Shown: positions 43,051 to 52,700 of the stretch, piece after piece
How positions within the stretch are numbered: position 1 is the first letter of the stretch
Layout of the letters: each line of letters opens with the position of its first letter
DNA from: Agromyces hippuratus
GTDB taxonomy: Bacteria > Actinomycetota > Actinomycetes > Actinomycetales > Microbacteriaceae
Assembly: GCF_013410355.1 (NCBI RefSeq)
Contig: NZ_JACCFI010000001.1
Coordinates: forward strand, 1,922,001-1,986,000
Direction of reading: 5' to 3'
DNA length: 64,000 bases
Program-made: the position numbers and the translations under genes
Notes under the pieces: generated by a model
Databases searched by the model: none
Seen by the model: only the letters and a program-made list of their open reading frames with translations
Told to the model about the DNA's origin: nothing

Positions 43051-44895
43051 TCAGGCGGAGTAGCTCAGGCCGTGACCGAAGCGGAACAGCGGGTCGGCCG
43101 TGTCGAACGGCACGTCGGAGCGGTTCGCCTCGACGGCGGCCATGCTCGACGGCAGGTCGAACGGCATCCTGCCCTTCGGCTCGGCGTCGCCCACGAGCAC
43201 ATCGAGCACCGCGCGCGGGCTCGCGCCCCAGTTGGCGGTCAGCGCTGCGAGGTCGCCCGCGAACGGGGTGAGGATCGCGGGCCGGTCGAGGAACACGTCG
43301 ACCACGGTCGGCACGGCTGCGGCGACCTCGCGCACGTGCGCGATCTGCTCCGCGGTGTAGTCGAGCGAACCCGAGTGGAAGAAGTTCTCGAACACCGTCG
43401 GGCGCTCCTCGAAGGGAGCCTGCAGGCGCAGGATCGCGACCTCCGCTTCGGCGGGCGTCTCGACGACCTGGCCGTACTCGGCCGCGATCTCGGGGGCGAT
43501 GCCCTCGACATAGAGGCGCAGGCCGCGTGCGAGCGGCAGCGTGGGGCGCTCGGCGCCCGAGGCATCCGTCTGCTCGCGGTTGACCAGCAGGGTGATCGCG
43601 GCCCGCTGGGCGGCCTCGCCGGCGGCGACGAACTCGGCCGAGCCGACGACGCGACCGGCGCGCTCGACGTCGACATAGGGCTGCTCGAAGAGGCCCAGCA
43701 CGAACTTCTCGCGCAGCAGGCGGCGGGCCGAGACGTCGAGGCGCTCCTCGGTGATCTCGCCCGAGTTCACGAGGTCGACGAGCATCTCGGGGTCGGCTTC
43801 GCCGCCGAACTGGTCGACGCCCGCGTCGATGACCTTCTTCATGCGCTCGCGCGGAGTGAGGTGCTCGACGCCCCAGGCGCGGGCCGGGAAGGGCTGGCCG
43901 AAGATCGCGGCGTCGTTGATGAGTCCCCAGTCGGTGCAGACGATGCCGTCGAAGCCGTAGCGCTCCCGCAGGAGTCCGGTGATGACCGACTTGTTGAAGC
44001 CGAAGCCGACCTCTTCGTACTCGGTGCCGACGGGCATGCCGTAGTACGGCATGATCTGGCTCGTGCCGGCCTCGAAGGCGGCCTCGAACGGCTTCAGGTG
44101 CGTCTCGAACTCGCCGCCGGGGTAGACCTGCTCGCGACCGTGCGCGAAGTGCGGGTCCTCGCCGTCCTTCTGGGGGCCGCCGCCCGGGAAGTGCTTCGTC
44201 ATGGTCGCGACGGAGTCGGGGCCGAGCTCGGCGCCCTGGAAGCCGCGGATGTAGGCGGCGCCCATGCGACCGGCGAGCTCGGGGTCTTCACCGAAGGTCT
44301 GCAGCGCGCGCGACCAGCGGGGCTCGGTGGCGAGGTCGATCTGCGGGTGCAGCGCCACGCGGATGCCGACCGCCGTGTACTCCTGGCGGGCGATGTCGCC
44401 GAACTGCTCGACGAGCGCCTCGTCGCCGACGGCTGCGAGGCCCATGGTCTCGGGCCACACCGAGAACGAGCCGGCGAGCATGCCCGAGAGCGGGTTGTCG
44501 GTATACGAGTGACGCGGATCGGTCGAGACCGTCACGGGGATGCCGAGGCGGGTCGCGGCCGCAGCCTCCTGCAGGCGGTTGTGCCACTCGGCGATGAGCT
44601 CCGCCGTGGGCGGGGTCTGCAGCACATTGAAGTGGTTCATGAGACGGCCCGCGACGTAGTCGTCGGTCGACGGCAGCCCGAACATGTCGTCGCCCTGCGA
44701 GAGCGAGCCGTCTTCACCGGCGGCGATCATCGTCTGGAAGAAGAGCCCGGCCTTCTCTTCGAGCGTCATCTGCGAGAGGAGGATCTCGACGCGCTCGGCG
44801 ACGGGCAGGTTCGCGTCGCGGTATCGCAGGTCGAGTCCGCCGGCGGTGTCGACGGGCGCCGCGGCATCCGTCTCGTGGTTCAGCTGATCGGTCAT
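43051..44895 (-). CDS. GH3 beta-glycosidase, intracellular
   Basis: 614 residues. The N-terminal barrel holds MTLEEKAGLFFQTM, DLATEPRWSRALQTFGEDP, the substrate-binding KHFPGGG (about 234-240) and GIVCTDWGLIND with the predicted nucleophile D322; a C-terminal alpha/beta sandwich follows to FRFGHGLSYS. No signal peptide, so it should hydrolyse imported beta-glucosides or xylosides. It is far from the LacI island and has its own operator-like sequence at 44952-44972. A possible -10 TATGAT lies on the minus strand beside it. Confidence 0.92.
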   Translation of the reverse strand: MTDQLNHETDAAAPVDTAGGLDLRYRDANLPVAERVEILLSQMTLEEKAGLFFQTMIAAGEDGSLSQGDDMFGLPSTDDYVAGRLMNHFNVLQTPPTAELIAEWHNRLQEAAAATRLGIPVTVSTDPRHSYTDNPLSGMLAGSFSVWPETMGLAAVGDEALVEQFGDIARQEYTAVGIRVALHPQIDLATEPRWSRALQTFGEDPELAGRMGAAYIRGFQGAELGPDSVATMTKHFPGGGPQKDGEDPHFAHGREQVYPGGEFETHLKPFEAAFEAGTSQIMPYYGMPVGTEYEEVGFGFNKSVITGLLRERYGFDGIVCTDWGLINDAAIFGQPFPARAWGVEHLTPRERMKKVIDAGVDQFGGEADPEMLVDLVNSGEITEERLDVSARRLLREKFVLGLFEQPYVDVERAGRVVGSAEFVAAGEAAQRAAITLLVNREQTDASGAERPTLPLARGLRLYVEGIAPEIAAEYGQVVETPAEAEVAILRLQAPFEERPTVFENFFHSGSLDYTAEQIAHVREVAAAVPTVVDVFLDRPAILTPFAGDLAALTANWGASPRAVLDVLVGDAEPKGRMPFDLPSSMAAVEANRSDVPFDTADPLFRFGHGLSYSA

Positions 44896-44951
44896 GCCGG
44901 CACTCCTTCATGCTTCGGAAACGGGCCGCGATGCGGCATCCGGTTCATCAT

Positions 44952-44972
44952 AAACCGAATGTCACTTGGTTT
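44952..44972. promoter_or_regulatory. operator-like inverted repeat upstream of GH3
   Basis: AAACCGA and TTGGTTT are inverted (6 of 7 match) around a 7-nt spacer, beside a minus-strand TATGAT. A repressor site is likely. The nearby double TetR is a candidate regulator because its own promoter has TACCG/CGGTA arms, but the two motifs share only ACCG. Confidence 0.45.
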
Positions 44973-44994
44973 TCGAGTCCTCGGCGGAAACGCA

Positions 44995-45030
44995 CAGGCA
45001 CGGCCGCATGCGAGGATGCGACCGTGCCTG
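44995..45030 (-). terminator. terminator after the histidine phosphatase gene
   Basis: CAGGCACGG (44995-45003) and CCGTGCCTG (45022-45030) pair perfectly; inner bases CGCAT/ATGCG extend the stem after one mismatch. Confidence 0.75.
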
Positions 45031-45071
45031 GTCGGGGTCGCCGGCGAGCGGCCGACGGGGAGGTCGACGGA

Positions 45072-45887
45072 TCAGTCGGAGCCGGCCTCGACGTAGCTCA
45101 GGTCGTTGACGGTCTTGATCGTCCACTCGCCGCGGTTGTAGACGAGCTCGCTGACCGCGCCGTTCTCGATGCCGCTCGTGAGCTCGCTCACGTCGGCCCC
45201 GAGCGTGCCGAGCGCGAGCATGATCGTGATGCCGCTCGAGACCACGAGCACCTCGCCGCCGCCGTGCTTCGCCTGCTCGGCGGCGATGTCGTCGAGCGCC
45301 TCCACCGCACGGGCGGCGACCTGCTCCGGCGTCTCGGCGACGAGACCACTGCCCTCGTTTAGGCGGGCGACCGCACTGAGGCCCTCCACGAAGTCGAAGT
45401 CGGGGTCGGTGAACAGCTCGCCGACGTTCGCGTAGCCGAGCTCGGTGGCGATGGCGGCCCACATCTCCATGTTCTTCGCACCTTCGAACTTGCCGAAGGA
45501 GATCTCGCGGAGTCGCTCGTCGCGGGTCGCCTCGTCTTTCGCGTCGAGTTCATCGAGCGCGAGCGAGACCGTCTCCCAGTGCCGCACCATGTCGGCGGAG
45601 TAGGCGGCCTCGAACTTCACGCCGGACTCGGCGAGGCCCGCGCCGAGGTGCTCGGCCGACAGGCGGCCCTCTTCGGTGAGGGGCGAGTCGGACCAGCCCT
45701 GTGCCCGTTCGAGGGTGTTGAGCATCGTCTCGCCGTGGCGCGTCAGGTAGATCGTGACGGTGCCCGGCTTCGGCTTCTTCGGCCCCGCGGCGGCCTGGGA
45801 GGCGGGCACGGTCGAGAAGGCGGCGAGGGTGGCGAGTGTGGTGACGGCGAGGGCGCCGGCCGTGACGGCGCGCATGGTGCGGTTCAT
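45072..45887 (-). CDS. secreted histidine phosphatase family protein
   Basis: 271 residues: signal peptide (AGALAVTTLATLAAFSTVPASQAAA) followed by a histidine phosphatase domain with IYLTRHGETMLNTLERAQGWSD (RHG motif), TEEGRLSAEHLGAGL, EISFGKFEG and VVSSGITIMLAL, where the second catalytic His found in the family (usually VSHG) is replaced by Ser-Ser-Gly. So activity may be altered. It should act outside the cell. AAGGAG lies 5 nt before the ATG. Confidence 0.85.
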   Translation of the reverse strand: MNRTMRAVTAGALAVTTLATLAAFSTVPASQAAAGPKKPKPGTVTIYLTRHGETMLNTLERAQGWSDSPLTEEGRLSAEHLGAGLAESGVKFEAAYSADMVRHWETVSLALDELDAKDEATRDERLREISFGKFEGAKNMEMWAAIATELGYANVGELFTDPDFDFVEGLSAVARLNEGSGLVAETPEQVAARAVEALDDIAAEQAKHGGGEVLVVSSGITIMLALGTLGADVSELTSGIENGAVSELVYNRGEWTIKTVNDLSYVEAGSD

Positions 45888-45947
45888 CGGACTCCTTTGT
45901 GGCGATGGATGGCGGGGCTGATGCCCGGTGTCAGCATATGGGCGCAA

Positions 45948-45963
45948 TACCGACCATGCGGTA
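45948..45963. promoter_or_regulatory. operator-like palindrome upstream of the double TetR gene
   Basis: TACCG and CGGTA are exact inverted arms around ACCATG, 40 bp before the start codon and upstream of the -10 TAGGCT (45989-45994). Probable autoregulatory site. Confidence 0.45.
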
Positions 45964-46002
45964 ACAAAATGGATTCGATGTCCGCGGGTAGGCTGAGCGC
46001 CG

Positions 46003-47271
46003 ATGCCGCCGACCACCCCTGGGCCAGAAGCCGCGACCGCCGCACGGCCTGCGGCGTCCGCGCGCGGCCGCGCGACGCGCGAACGCATCGTCGACGCCGC
46101 GGCACGATGCTTCGCGGCATCCGGCTACCGCGGCGTCTCACTTCGAGATGTCGCGGCCGAGGCCGGGCTCTCGCACCCCGGCGTGCTGCGGCGCTTCTCG
46201 TCACGCGAGCAGATCCTCGACGCGGTGGTCACCCGATTCGAGCTGGAGAACGAGCGTTGGCTCGCGGCGCGCACCGAGGTTCCGCCCCACCTGCTGATCG
46301 CGCTCGCCGAGCACAACCAGGCGAAGCCGGGCTACCTCGAGCTCTTCTCCGCCCTCGCCGGCGAGGCCGTCAGCCCGGAGCACCCCGCGCACGACCGGTT
46401 CGCAGCCCGCTACCGAGAACTGCGCGAGGAGAGCCTGCGGCAGCCGCCGGCGACCCCGTGGTCGCGCGACGATGCGACGCGGATGCTCGCCGGGTGGGAC
46501 GGCCTCCAGCTGGCATCGCTCTACCACCCGGGCCACGTGGATGTCGCGGCGGAACTCGCGCAGCAGCTGACGGGCGTGCGCCGGTCCGAGAGCGCGCACG
46601 CGAGCCCTGCGACGCCGGCCGACCAACCCGTGGATTCGTCGTCGGCCGCTCGTGCTGCCGGCTACTCGGTCGGTCGCGCGCGGCAGGCACGCATCATCGC
46701 CGACGCCACCGAGCTCTTCGCCCGTCGCGGATTCCACGACACGAGCCTGCGCGAGGTCGCCGAGGCCGTCGGCATCTCGAAGTCGGCGCTGCTGCACCAC
46801 TACCCGACGAAGGACGCCCTGCTCGTCGCGGTGATCGCCGAGCGCGACCGCCGCACGGTTCCGAGCTCGGAGGATCTCCTGTCAGCCTCCCCCGCCGAGA
46901 CGATCGAGCTCATGGTGCGCACTGCCCGACGATCCGAACTCGACACACCGGGTCTCGTCGAGGTCTACACGGTGCTCACGGGCGAGGCGGCGTCGCCGAG
47001 GCATCCGGCGCACGCGTTCTTCGCCGCACGTTCGCGGCGCACCATCGCCGACGTCACCGTGCTGTTCGAACGCCTCGCCGTCGACGGGCTCCTCGCCCCC
47101 GGGCGGGATCCGAGGCATGAGGGCCGATGGGTGCCCGCCATGTGGGACGGACTGCAGGTGCAATGGGGCTACGACCCGTCGATCGATGTCGCGAGGCTCC
47201 TCGCCGACTACTTCGACGCCGCAGTCACGTTCCCGGTGCAGGCGCCGCCGCGTCTCACGCCACCTGCCTGA
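46003..47271 (+). CDS. single-chain tandem TetR regulator (two complete TetR units)
   Basis: 422 residues, twice the usual TetR length. Unit 1 (about 20-190) has the HTH ERIVDAAARCFAASGYRGVS and LRDVAAEAGLSHPGVLRRFS. Unit 2 (about 225-415) has ARIIADATELFARRGFHDTS and LREVAEAVGISKSALLHHYP. Both ligand domains share the pattern YLELFSALAGEAVSPEHPAHDRF / EVYTVLTGEAASPRHPAHAFF and MLAGWDGLQLASLYHPGHVDVA / MWDGLQVQWGYDPSIDVA. So it arose by duplication and fusion of one gene and is probably a pseudo-dimer in one chain. TAGGCT is 8 nt before the ATG. Target may be the GH3 gene; ligand unknown. Confidence 0.88.
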   Translation: MPPTTPGPEAATAARPAASARGRATRERIVDAAARCFAASGYRGVSLRDVAAEAGLSHPGVLRRFSSREQILDAVVTRFELENERWLAARTEVPPHLLIALAEHNQAKPGYLELFSALAGEAVSPEHPAHDRFAARYRELREESLRQPPATPWSRDDATRMLAGWDGLQLASLYHPGHVDVAAELAQQLTGVRRSESAHASPATPADQPVDSSSAARAAGYSVGRARQARIIADATELFARRGFHDTSLREVAEAVGISKSALLHHYPTKDALLVAVIAERDRRTVPSSEDLLSASPAETIELMVRTARRSELDTPGLVEVYTVLTGEAASPRHPAHAFFAARSRRTIADVTVLFERLAVDGLLAPGRDPRHEGRWVPAMWDGLQVQWGYDPSIDVARLLADYFDAAVTFPVQAPPRLTPPA

Positions 47272-47527
47272 CCGCTGCTCCGTCTGCCGCATGCGGACGC
47301 CTGACGTGACACGCCGACCCCGGGCGACCAGGGTCGGCGCATCACGGCGCGGATCCGCCGCTGAAGGCTACGCGCTGCGCTGGTACACGCGGAACGCCCG
47401 CGTCGCCGAGTGAGGATCCGTCAAGGGTCGCCGAATACCCTCCGACGTGGCCGCTGTTCGGAGCAGGGCGGGTCGGGTCGAGGAGACGTGAACCGAGCCG
47501 AGGAGCAGCTCGGGCCGGATGATGGCG

Positions 47528-49570
47528 TCAGGCCGAGGCGACGACCTCGAGCAGTGCCTCGCCGTAGGCCTCGCGCTTCTTGGCGCCGATGCCCGTGATG
47601 CCGTCGAGGTCGGCGAGGCTCGCCGGTTTCTCGACCGCGACGGCGCGCAGGGTCGCGTCGCCGAAGACGATGTACGCGGGCACGCCCTGCTCTTTCGCCT
47701 CGCCGGCGCGCCAGGCGCGGAGTTGCTCGAACAGCTCGGCCTGCGCCGGCTCGAGATCGGCCGCCGCGGTGGCCGCGCGCGTGCTGCGCGAGCGCGACGC
47801 GCGCTCGGGTTCGGTGCGGAGCTTCACGACCCGCTTGCCCGAGAGCACGTCGGCCGCGGCATCCGTCACCGTCAGCGTGCCGTACTCGCCATGCGTGGCG
47901 AGCAGGCCCTGGGCGAGCAGTTGCCTCACGACGCCGCGCCACTGCTGGTCGCTGAGGTCTTGGCCGATGCTCCAGGTCGCGAGCGCGTCGTGGCCGTACT
48001 GGCGCACCCGCGGAGTCTCCTTGCCGCGCAGGATGTCGACGAGATGGCCGGCGCCGAACTTCTGCCGGCGCTCGCGCTGCAGGCGCACGATCGTCGACAT
48101 GAGCTTCTGGGCGGGCACCGTGCCGTCCCACGAGGCGGGCGGCTCGAGGCAGGTGTCGCAGTTGCCGCAGGGTTCGCTCGGCTGGCCGAAGTAGCCGAGC
48201 AGGTTCTGGCGACGGCACTGCACCGTCTCGCAGAGGGCGAGCATCGCGTCGAGGTGCTGGGCGAGCCGTCGCCGGTGGGCGAGGTCTCCGGGACTCTCGT
48301 CGATCATGCGGCGCTGCTGCACGACGTCTTGCAGTCCGTACGCGAGCCAGGCCGTGGCGGGCGCACCGTCGCGGCCCGCACGACCCGTCTCCTGGTAGTA
48401 GCCCTCGACCGACTTCGGCAGGTCGACGTGGGCGACGAAGCGCACGTCGGGCTTGTCGATGCCCATGCCGAACGCGATCGTCGCGACGACGACGACACCT
48501 TCTTCGCGCAGGAACCGCTCCTGCGTGCGACGACGAACCGCGGCGTCGAGGCCCGCGTGGTACGGCATCGCATTGACGCCGTGCTCGGCGAGGTACGCGG
48601 CGAGCTTCTCGGTGCTCGCCCGGGACAGCGCGTAGACGATGCCCGCGACGGGGTTGCCGGCGGCGTCGCGCCCCTCGCTGCGGATGAACTCGAGCAGTTG
48701 CTTGCGCACTTCGAGCTTCCCGTCGATGCGGTACTGGATGTTCGGCCGGTCGAAGCTCGAGACGAAGTGCTCGGCTCCCCCGAGGCTCAGCCGCTCGGTG
48801 ATCTCGCGATGCGTCGCCTCGGTCGCCGTGGCGGTGAGGGCGATGCGCGGCACGTCGGGCCAGCGCTCGGCGAGCTCGGAGAGGGCGAGGTAGTCGGGCC
48901 GGAAGTCGTGCCCCCACTGCGCGACGCAGTGAGCCTCGTCGATCGCGAAGAGCGCGATCGTGCCCTGCTCGAGGAAGCGCTTGGTCGCCTCATTGCCGAG
49001 CCGCTCGGGAGCGACGTAGAGCAGGTCGAGCTCTCCGGCGAGGTACGCGCGCTCGACCTCGGCGCGCTCGTGCGACTGCTGGCTCGAGTTCAGGTACGCG
49101 GCGCGCACACCATTGCGCACAAGGGCGTCGACCTGGTCGTGCATGAGTGCGATGAGGGGCGAGACCACGATGCCCGTGCCCTCGCGCAGCAGCGAGGGGA
49201 TCTGGTAGCAGAGGCTCTTGCCGCCACCGGTCGGCATGAGCACGACGGCGTCGCCGCCGCCCGCGACCTGCGCGATGATCTCGGCCTGTTCGCCGCGGAA
49301 GCTGTCGTACCCGAAGACGGTGTGCAGGGCTTCGGCCGCCGAGGCGAACCTCGCGGGCGCAGCAGCGCGACGACCCGCCGCGACGGCCCCGGACGACTGC
49401 CCGCGCGATGCGCCGGGAGCACCCGCCGAGCGCTGCGGGGCAGCGGCTCGCGCGGCGCCGAACTGGGCGTCATCGACGGGCGGCACCCACTCGTCGTCGG
49501 GCGGCGGGGCGAGCTCGTCGGGGTCCCACGGGACCTCATCGGTCCAGGCGGGTTCCGCGTTCCAGCTCAT
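47528..49570 (-). CDS. recQ: ATP-dependent DNA helicase RecQ
   Basis: 680 residues. After a disordered acidic N-terminal extension (about 1-75) come the RecQ motifs: FRGEQAEIIAQV (motif 0), MPTGGGKSLCYQIP (Walker A, about 112-125), DEAHCVAQWGHDFRPDY, ITLTATA-like ALTATATEATH, GIVYALSRASTEKLA, FGMGIDKPDVRFVAHVDLPKS and ETGRAGRDG. The zinc motif CETVQCRRQN..CGNCDTC and a C-terminal HRDC domain follow. It unwinds DNA 3' to 5' in recombination repair. TAGACT plus CGACGG precede the ATG, the same arrangement as at the DUF3516 helicase gene. Confidence 0.96.
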   Translation of the reverse strand: MSWNAEPAWTDEVPWDPDELAPPPDDEWVPPVDDAQFGAARAAAPQRSAGAPGASRGQSSGAVAAGRRAAAPARFASAAEALHTVFGYDSFRGEQAEIIAQVAGGGDAVVLMPTGGGKSLCYQIPSLLREGTGIVVSPLIALMHDQVDALVRNGVRAAYLNSSQQSHERAEVERAYLAGELDLLYVAPERLGNEATKRFLEQGTIALFAIDEAHCVAQWGHDFRPDYLALSELAERWPDVPRIALTATATEATHREITERLSLGGAEHFVSSFDRPNIQYRIDGKLEVRKQLLEFIRSEGRDAAGNPVAGIVYALSRASTEKLAAYLAEHGVNAMPYHAGLDAAVRRRTQERFLREEGVVVVATIAFGMGIDKPDVRFVAHVDLPKSVEGYYQETGRAGRDGAPATAWLAYGLQDVVQQRRMIDESPGDLAHRRRLAQHLDAMLALCETVQCRRQNLLGYFGQPSEPCGNCDTCLEPPASWDGTVPAQKLMSTIVRLQRERRQKFGAGHLVDILRGKETPRVRQYGHDALATWSIGQDLSDQQWRGVVRQLLAQGLLATHGEYGTLTVTDAAADVLSGKRVVKLRTEPERASRSRSTRAATAAADLEPAQAELFEQLRAWRAGEAKEQGVPAYIVFGDATLRAVAVEKPASLADLDGITGIGAKKREAYGEALLEVVASA

Positions 49571-49679
49571 CCGTCGAGTCTAACGAGCGCCGCCGACCCG
49601 CTGCGTCGGCGCGCACCCGGGGATGCACGGTCGGGCCTGTCGAGGAGGAGTGGGTGAGCACGCGCATGCGCGGCACGGC

Positions 49680-49712
49680 GAACGGCCCCGGGCGGATCGC
49701 CCGGGGCCGTTC
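49680..49712 (-). terminator. strong hairpin after the nuclease gene
   Basis: GAACGGCCCCGGGCG (49680-49694) and CGCCCGGGGCCGTTC (49698-49712) are perfect 15-bp arms with a 3-nt loop, 16 bp past the stop. Confidence 0.88.
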
Positions 49713-49727
49713 GCATCGGTTGTCGGC

Positions 49728-52700
49728 TCAGCCGACGTTGAGCACGAACGAACTCGTCGTACCGGTCGTCGGCACCGTGATGTCGAATCGCGTCGGCCCG
49801 CTCGTGCCGGCCGGGACGTTGAACTGCATCGTCGCCTTGCCGATCTCATCGAGCGTCGCCGTGTATGCGCGATCGACCGGCGAGGTGTCGAGCTGCGTGT
49901 CGCCGAACGAGACGACGACGGTGCCGGCAGCCGGCTCCTTGCGGCTGAAGTCGAGCGACGACAGCTTCACGGTGACCGATTCGCCCGGCGCGTACACGCC
50001 GTCGCCCTCGACGTCGACGCCGACTGCCCGCTGGGCGTTGTCAGGCGCGATCTCGGGGTTCACCTCGAAGTAGTCGACCATCGATTCGAGGTCGATCTTG
50101 CCGGTGTCGGCACGCCCCGTACCGAGGCCCAGGGTGGTGAAGTTGTCGCCACCCGCGGCGAGGAACGAGTTCGCACCCACGAGGTAGTTGGCGGCCGGGT
50201 CGATCGGCTCGCCGTTCAGCAGGATCTCGGTGATGTGCGATCCGGCCGCCGCGGTCGGGTCGTACGTGTACGTGAGCTCCTTGTTGACGCCGAGCTTCAG
50301 GAACGGACGCGACGCACCCGTGGGCTGCCACTGCTCTTCCAGTACCTTCTTGACCTGCGCGCCGGTGAGGTTCACCGTCACGAGGGTGTTCGCGAAGGGC
50401 TGCACGTTGGCGGCCTCGCGGTAGGTGACCTCGCCCGAGGCCAGGTCGGCGCGCAGGCCGCCCGGGTTCATGAAGGTGATGTCGACCGCGCGGGTCCCGT
50501 CGACATTGAGCGCCCACTGCTGCACGTCGGCGACGAGGTTGCCGAGCGTCGACTCGCCGCCCCGGTTCTCGGGGAACGACGTGGCCCCGTCGGGGTTCGA
50601 CGCCACCGCGCGGCCGAAGTCGGCGCTCGCGGTGCCGAGCACGACGCTGCCGAGCTCGTTCGCCACCTCGACCGCGTCGTCGACGATCGTCTTGACCGCC
50701 GGGTCATCGGGGAAGAGCGCCGTCGTACCGTCCATGAGGCTGAAGATCTCGTTCTTCATGGTGAACGACTTCGTCTTGCGGTCGTACTGGATGTCCATCT
50801 TGCTGAACCGCTCGCCGTACTGGCCGCTCGAGATGACGGGCATCGGAGCGTGATCGAACAGCGCCGAGTCTGCACTCGTGACCACGTGGTTGTACGCGAG
50901 GTGGGTGTGACCCGAGACGATCGCATCGACGTTGGCGTCGACGCCGAGCACGATCTCGCCGAAGCGCGATTCCGCGTCGACCGCCGACGACTTGTCGGTC
51001 GTCGACGCGCCCTCGTGCACGAGCGCCACGATGATGTCGGCCTCGCCGTTCCCGCGCATGCCGTCGCTCAGCTGGTCGGCGACCCGGTTGATCGCCTCGG
51101 TCGGATCCTCCACCGTGATGTCGGCGATGCCCGCCGGGCTCACGAGGGACGACAGCTCATCGGTGACCGCACCGACGAAGCCGATCGTCACCCCGTCGAA
51201 CGTCTGGGTGTAGTACTCGGGCAGTGCGGCGTCTCCGGTCTCCTTGTCGCGGATGTTGGCGCCCAGGTACTCCCAGTCGGCCATCGGCATCACCCGATCG
51301 GTGAGATCGGCGAAGCCCTGGTCGAACTCGTGGTTGCCGACCGAGCTCACGTCGAGGCCCGCCGCGTTGAGCGCCTGGATGGTCGGTTCGTCCTGCTGGA
51401 TGAACGACGTGAAGGTCGACGCCCCGATCATGTCGCCCGCCGCCGCGAACACCGTGTTCGGGTTGCCGGCACGGATCTGCTTCACGGCGCTGGAGAGCGC
51501 CGCGATGCCGCCCGACGGTGCCGACTGCTCGATGCGACCGTGGAAGTCGTTGACCGTGACGAGGTCGATGTCGACCTTGCCGGGCACCGTCTCGGAACCG
51601 ACGCCGACGAGGATCGGGTCGTGGTCGCTCGAACGGAACGGCGTGGCCTCTGCGACCGTCTCGGCAGCGGGGCCCCAGTACTCGCGACCCGCCCACTCGG
51701 GAGAGTTGATCGACCAGACCGCGGTCTTCGTGACGCGGCTGTTCGCCGCGGGCGACGCGATGACGTGATCGAGCGAACCGAGCTCGCCGTCGAAGGTGTA
51801 GGTGTACTGTCCGCGCGCCTTGCTGAAGACGAGATCGCTCCAGCCCGCGTCGACGAACACCTGGATCGGGTCCTCCTTGGCGTAGGAGTTGAAGTCGCCC
51901 ACGAGGTAGACCGCGTTCTTGCGCCCCTCGGAGAGCTCGTTCGCGAAGGCGAGCAGCGACTCGGCCTGCGCGGTGCGCTCGTCGTTGAAGGCGTCCTGGC
52001 CGGGCTGCGGCGAGGGGTCGGTGCCGCTCTTCGACTTGAAGTGGTTCGCGATCACGGTCACGAACTGCTTGTCGTACTTGAAGGTCTGGGCGATCGGCTC
52101 GCGCGCGATGTCCCACACGGTCTCGTCGATGATCGTCTGCGCCTCACCGCTCGGCTTGACCGATGCGGGCTTGTAGATGATCGCGTTCGTGATGACGTCG
52201 GTGATCGCGGGGTCGTGGAGCGACTCGGGCGTCTTCACGTACTTCCACGTGCCGGCGCCGGCCGCGGCGTTGAGGCCCGCGACGAGGTCGGCGAGCGCCT
52301 CATCGGGCTTCTCCCCGAGCGCGACCGAGTTCTCGATCTCCTGGAGCGCGACCACATCGGCGTCGAGGCCGTTGATCGCCTTCACGATCTTCGCCTTCTG
52401 CACCGCGAACTCCTCGGCGGTGTCGGCGCCGCGGGCCTCGGGGTTCTCCGACGTCAACGTCGTGAAGTAGTTCAGCACGTTGAACGCGGCGACCGTGATG
52501 TCGCCGCCGACGGCGGGTGCCGCGGTCGGCCGCGGGTTGCCGATGACCTTGCCTGCGGCGTCGAGGCTCGCGAACGTCGGCTTGACCGATGCGGGGCTCG
52601 CGTCGTTGATGGGCCGAGACGGCTGCAGGCGCCACTCGTTGAAGCCGAAGCCGAGCACGTAGCCGGAGGTCGGGAAGGTCGCGACGTCGCCGTTGCGGAC

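Noticed and set aside
47340..47413. Protein-like end EGYALRWYTRNARVAE before a stop on the plus strand
   Set aside because: Too short, no start signal and no recognisable family; could be a decayed gene end but cannot be supported.
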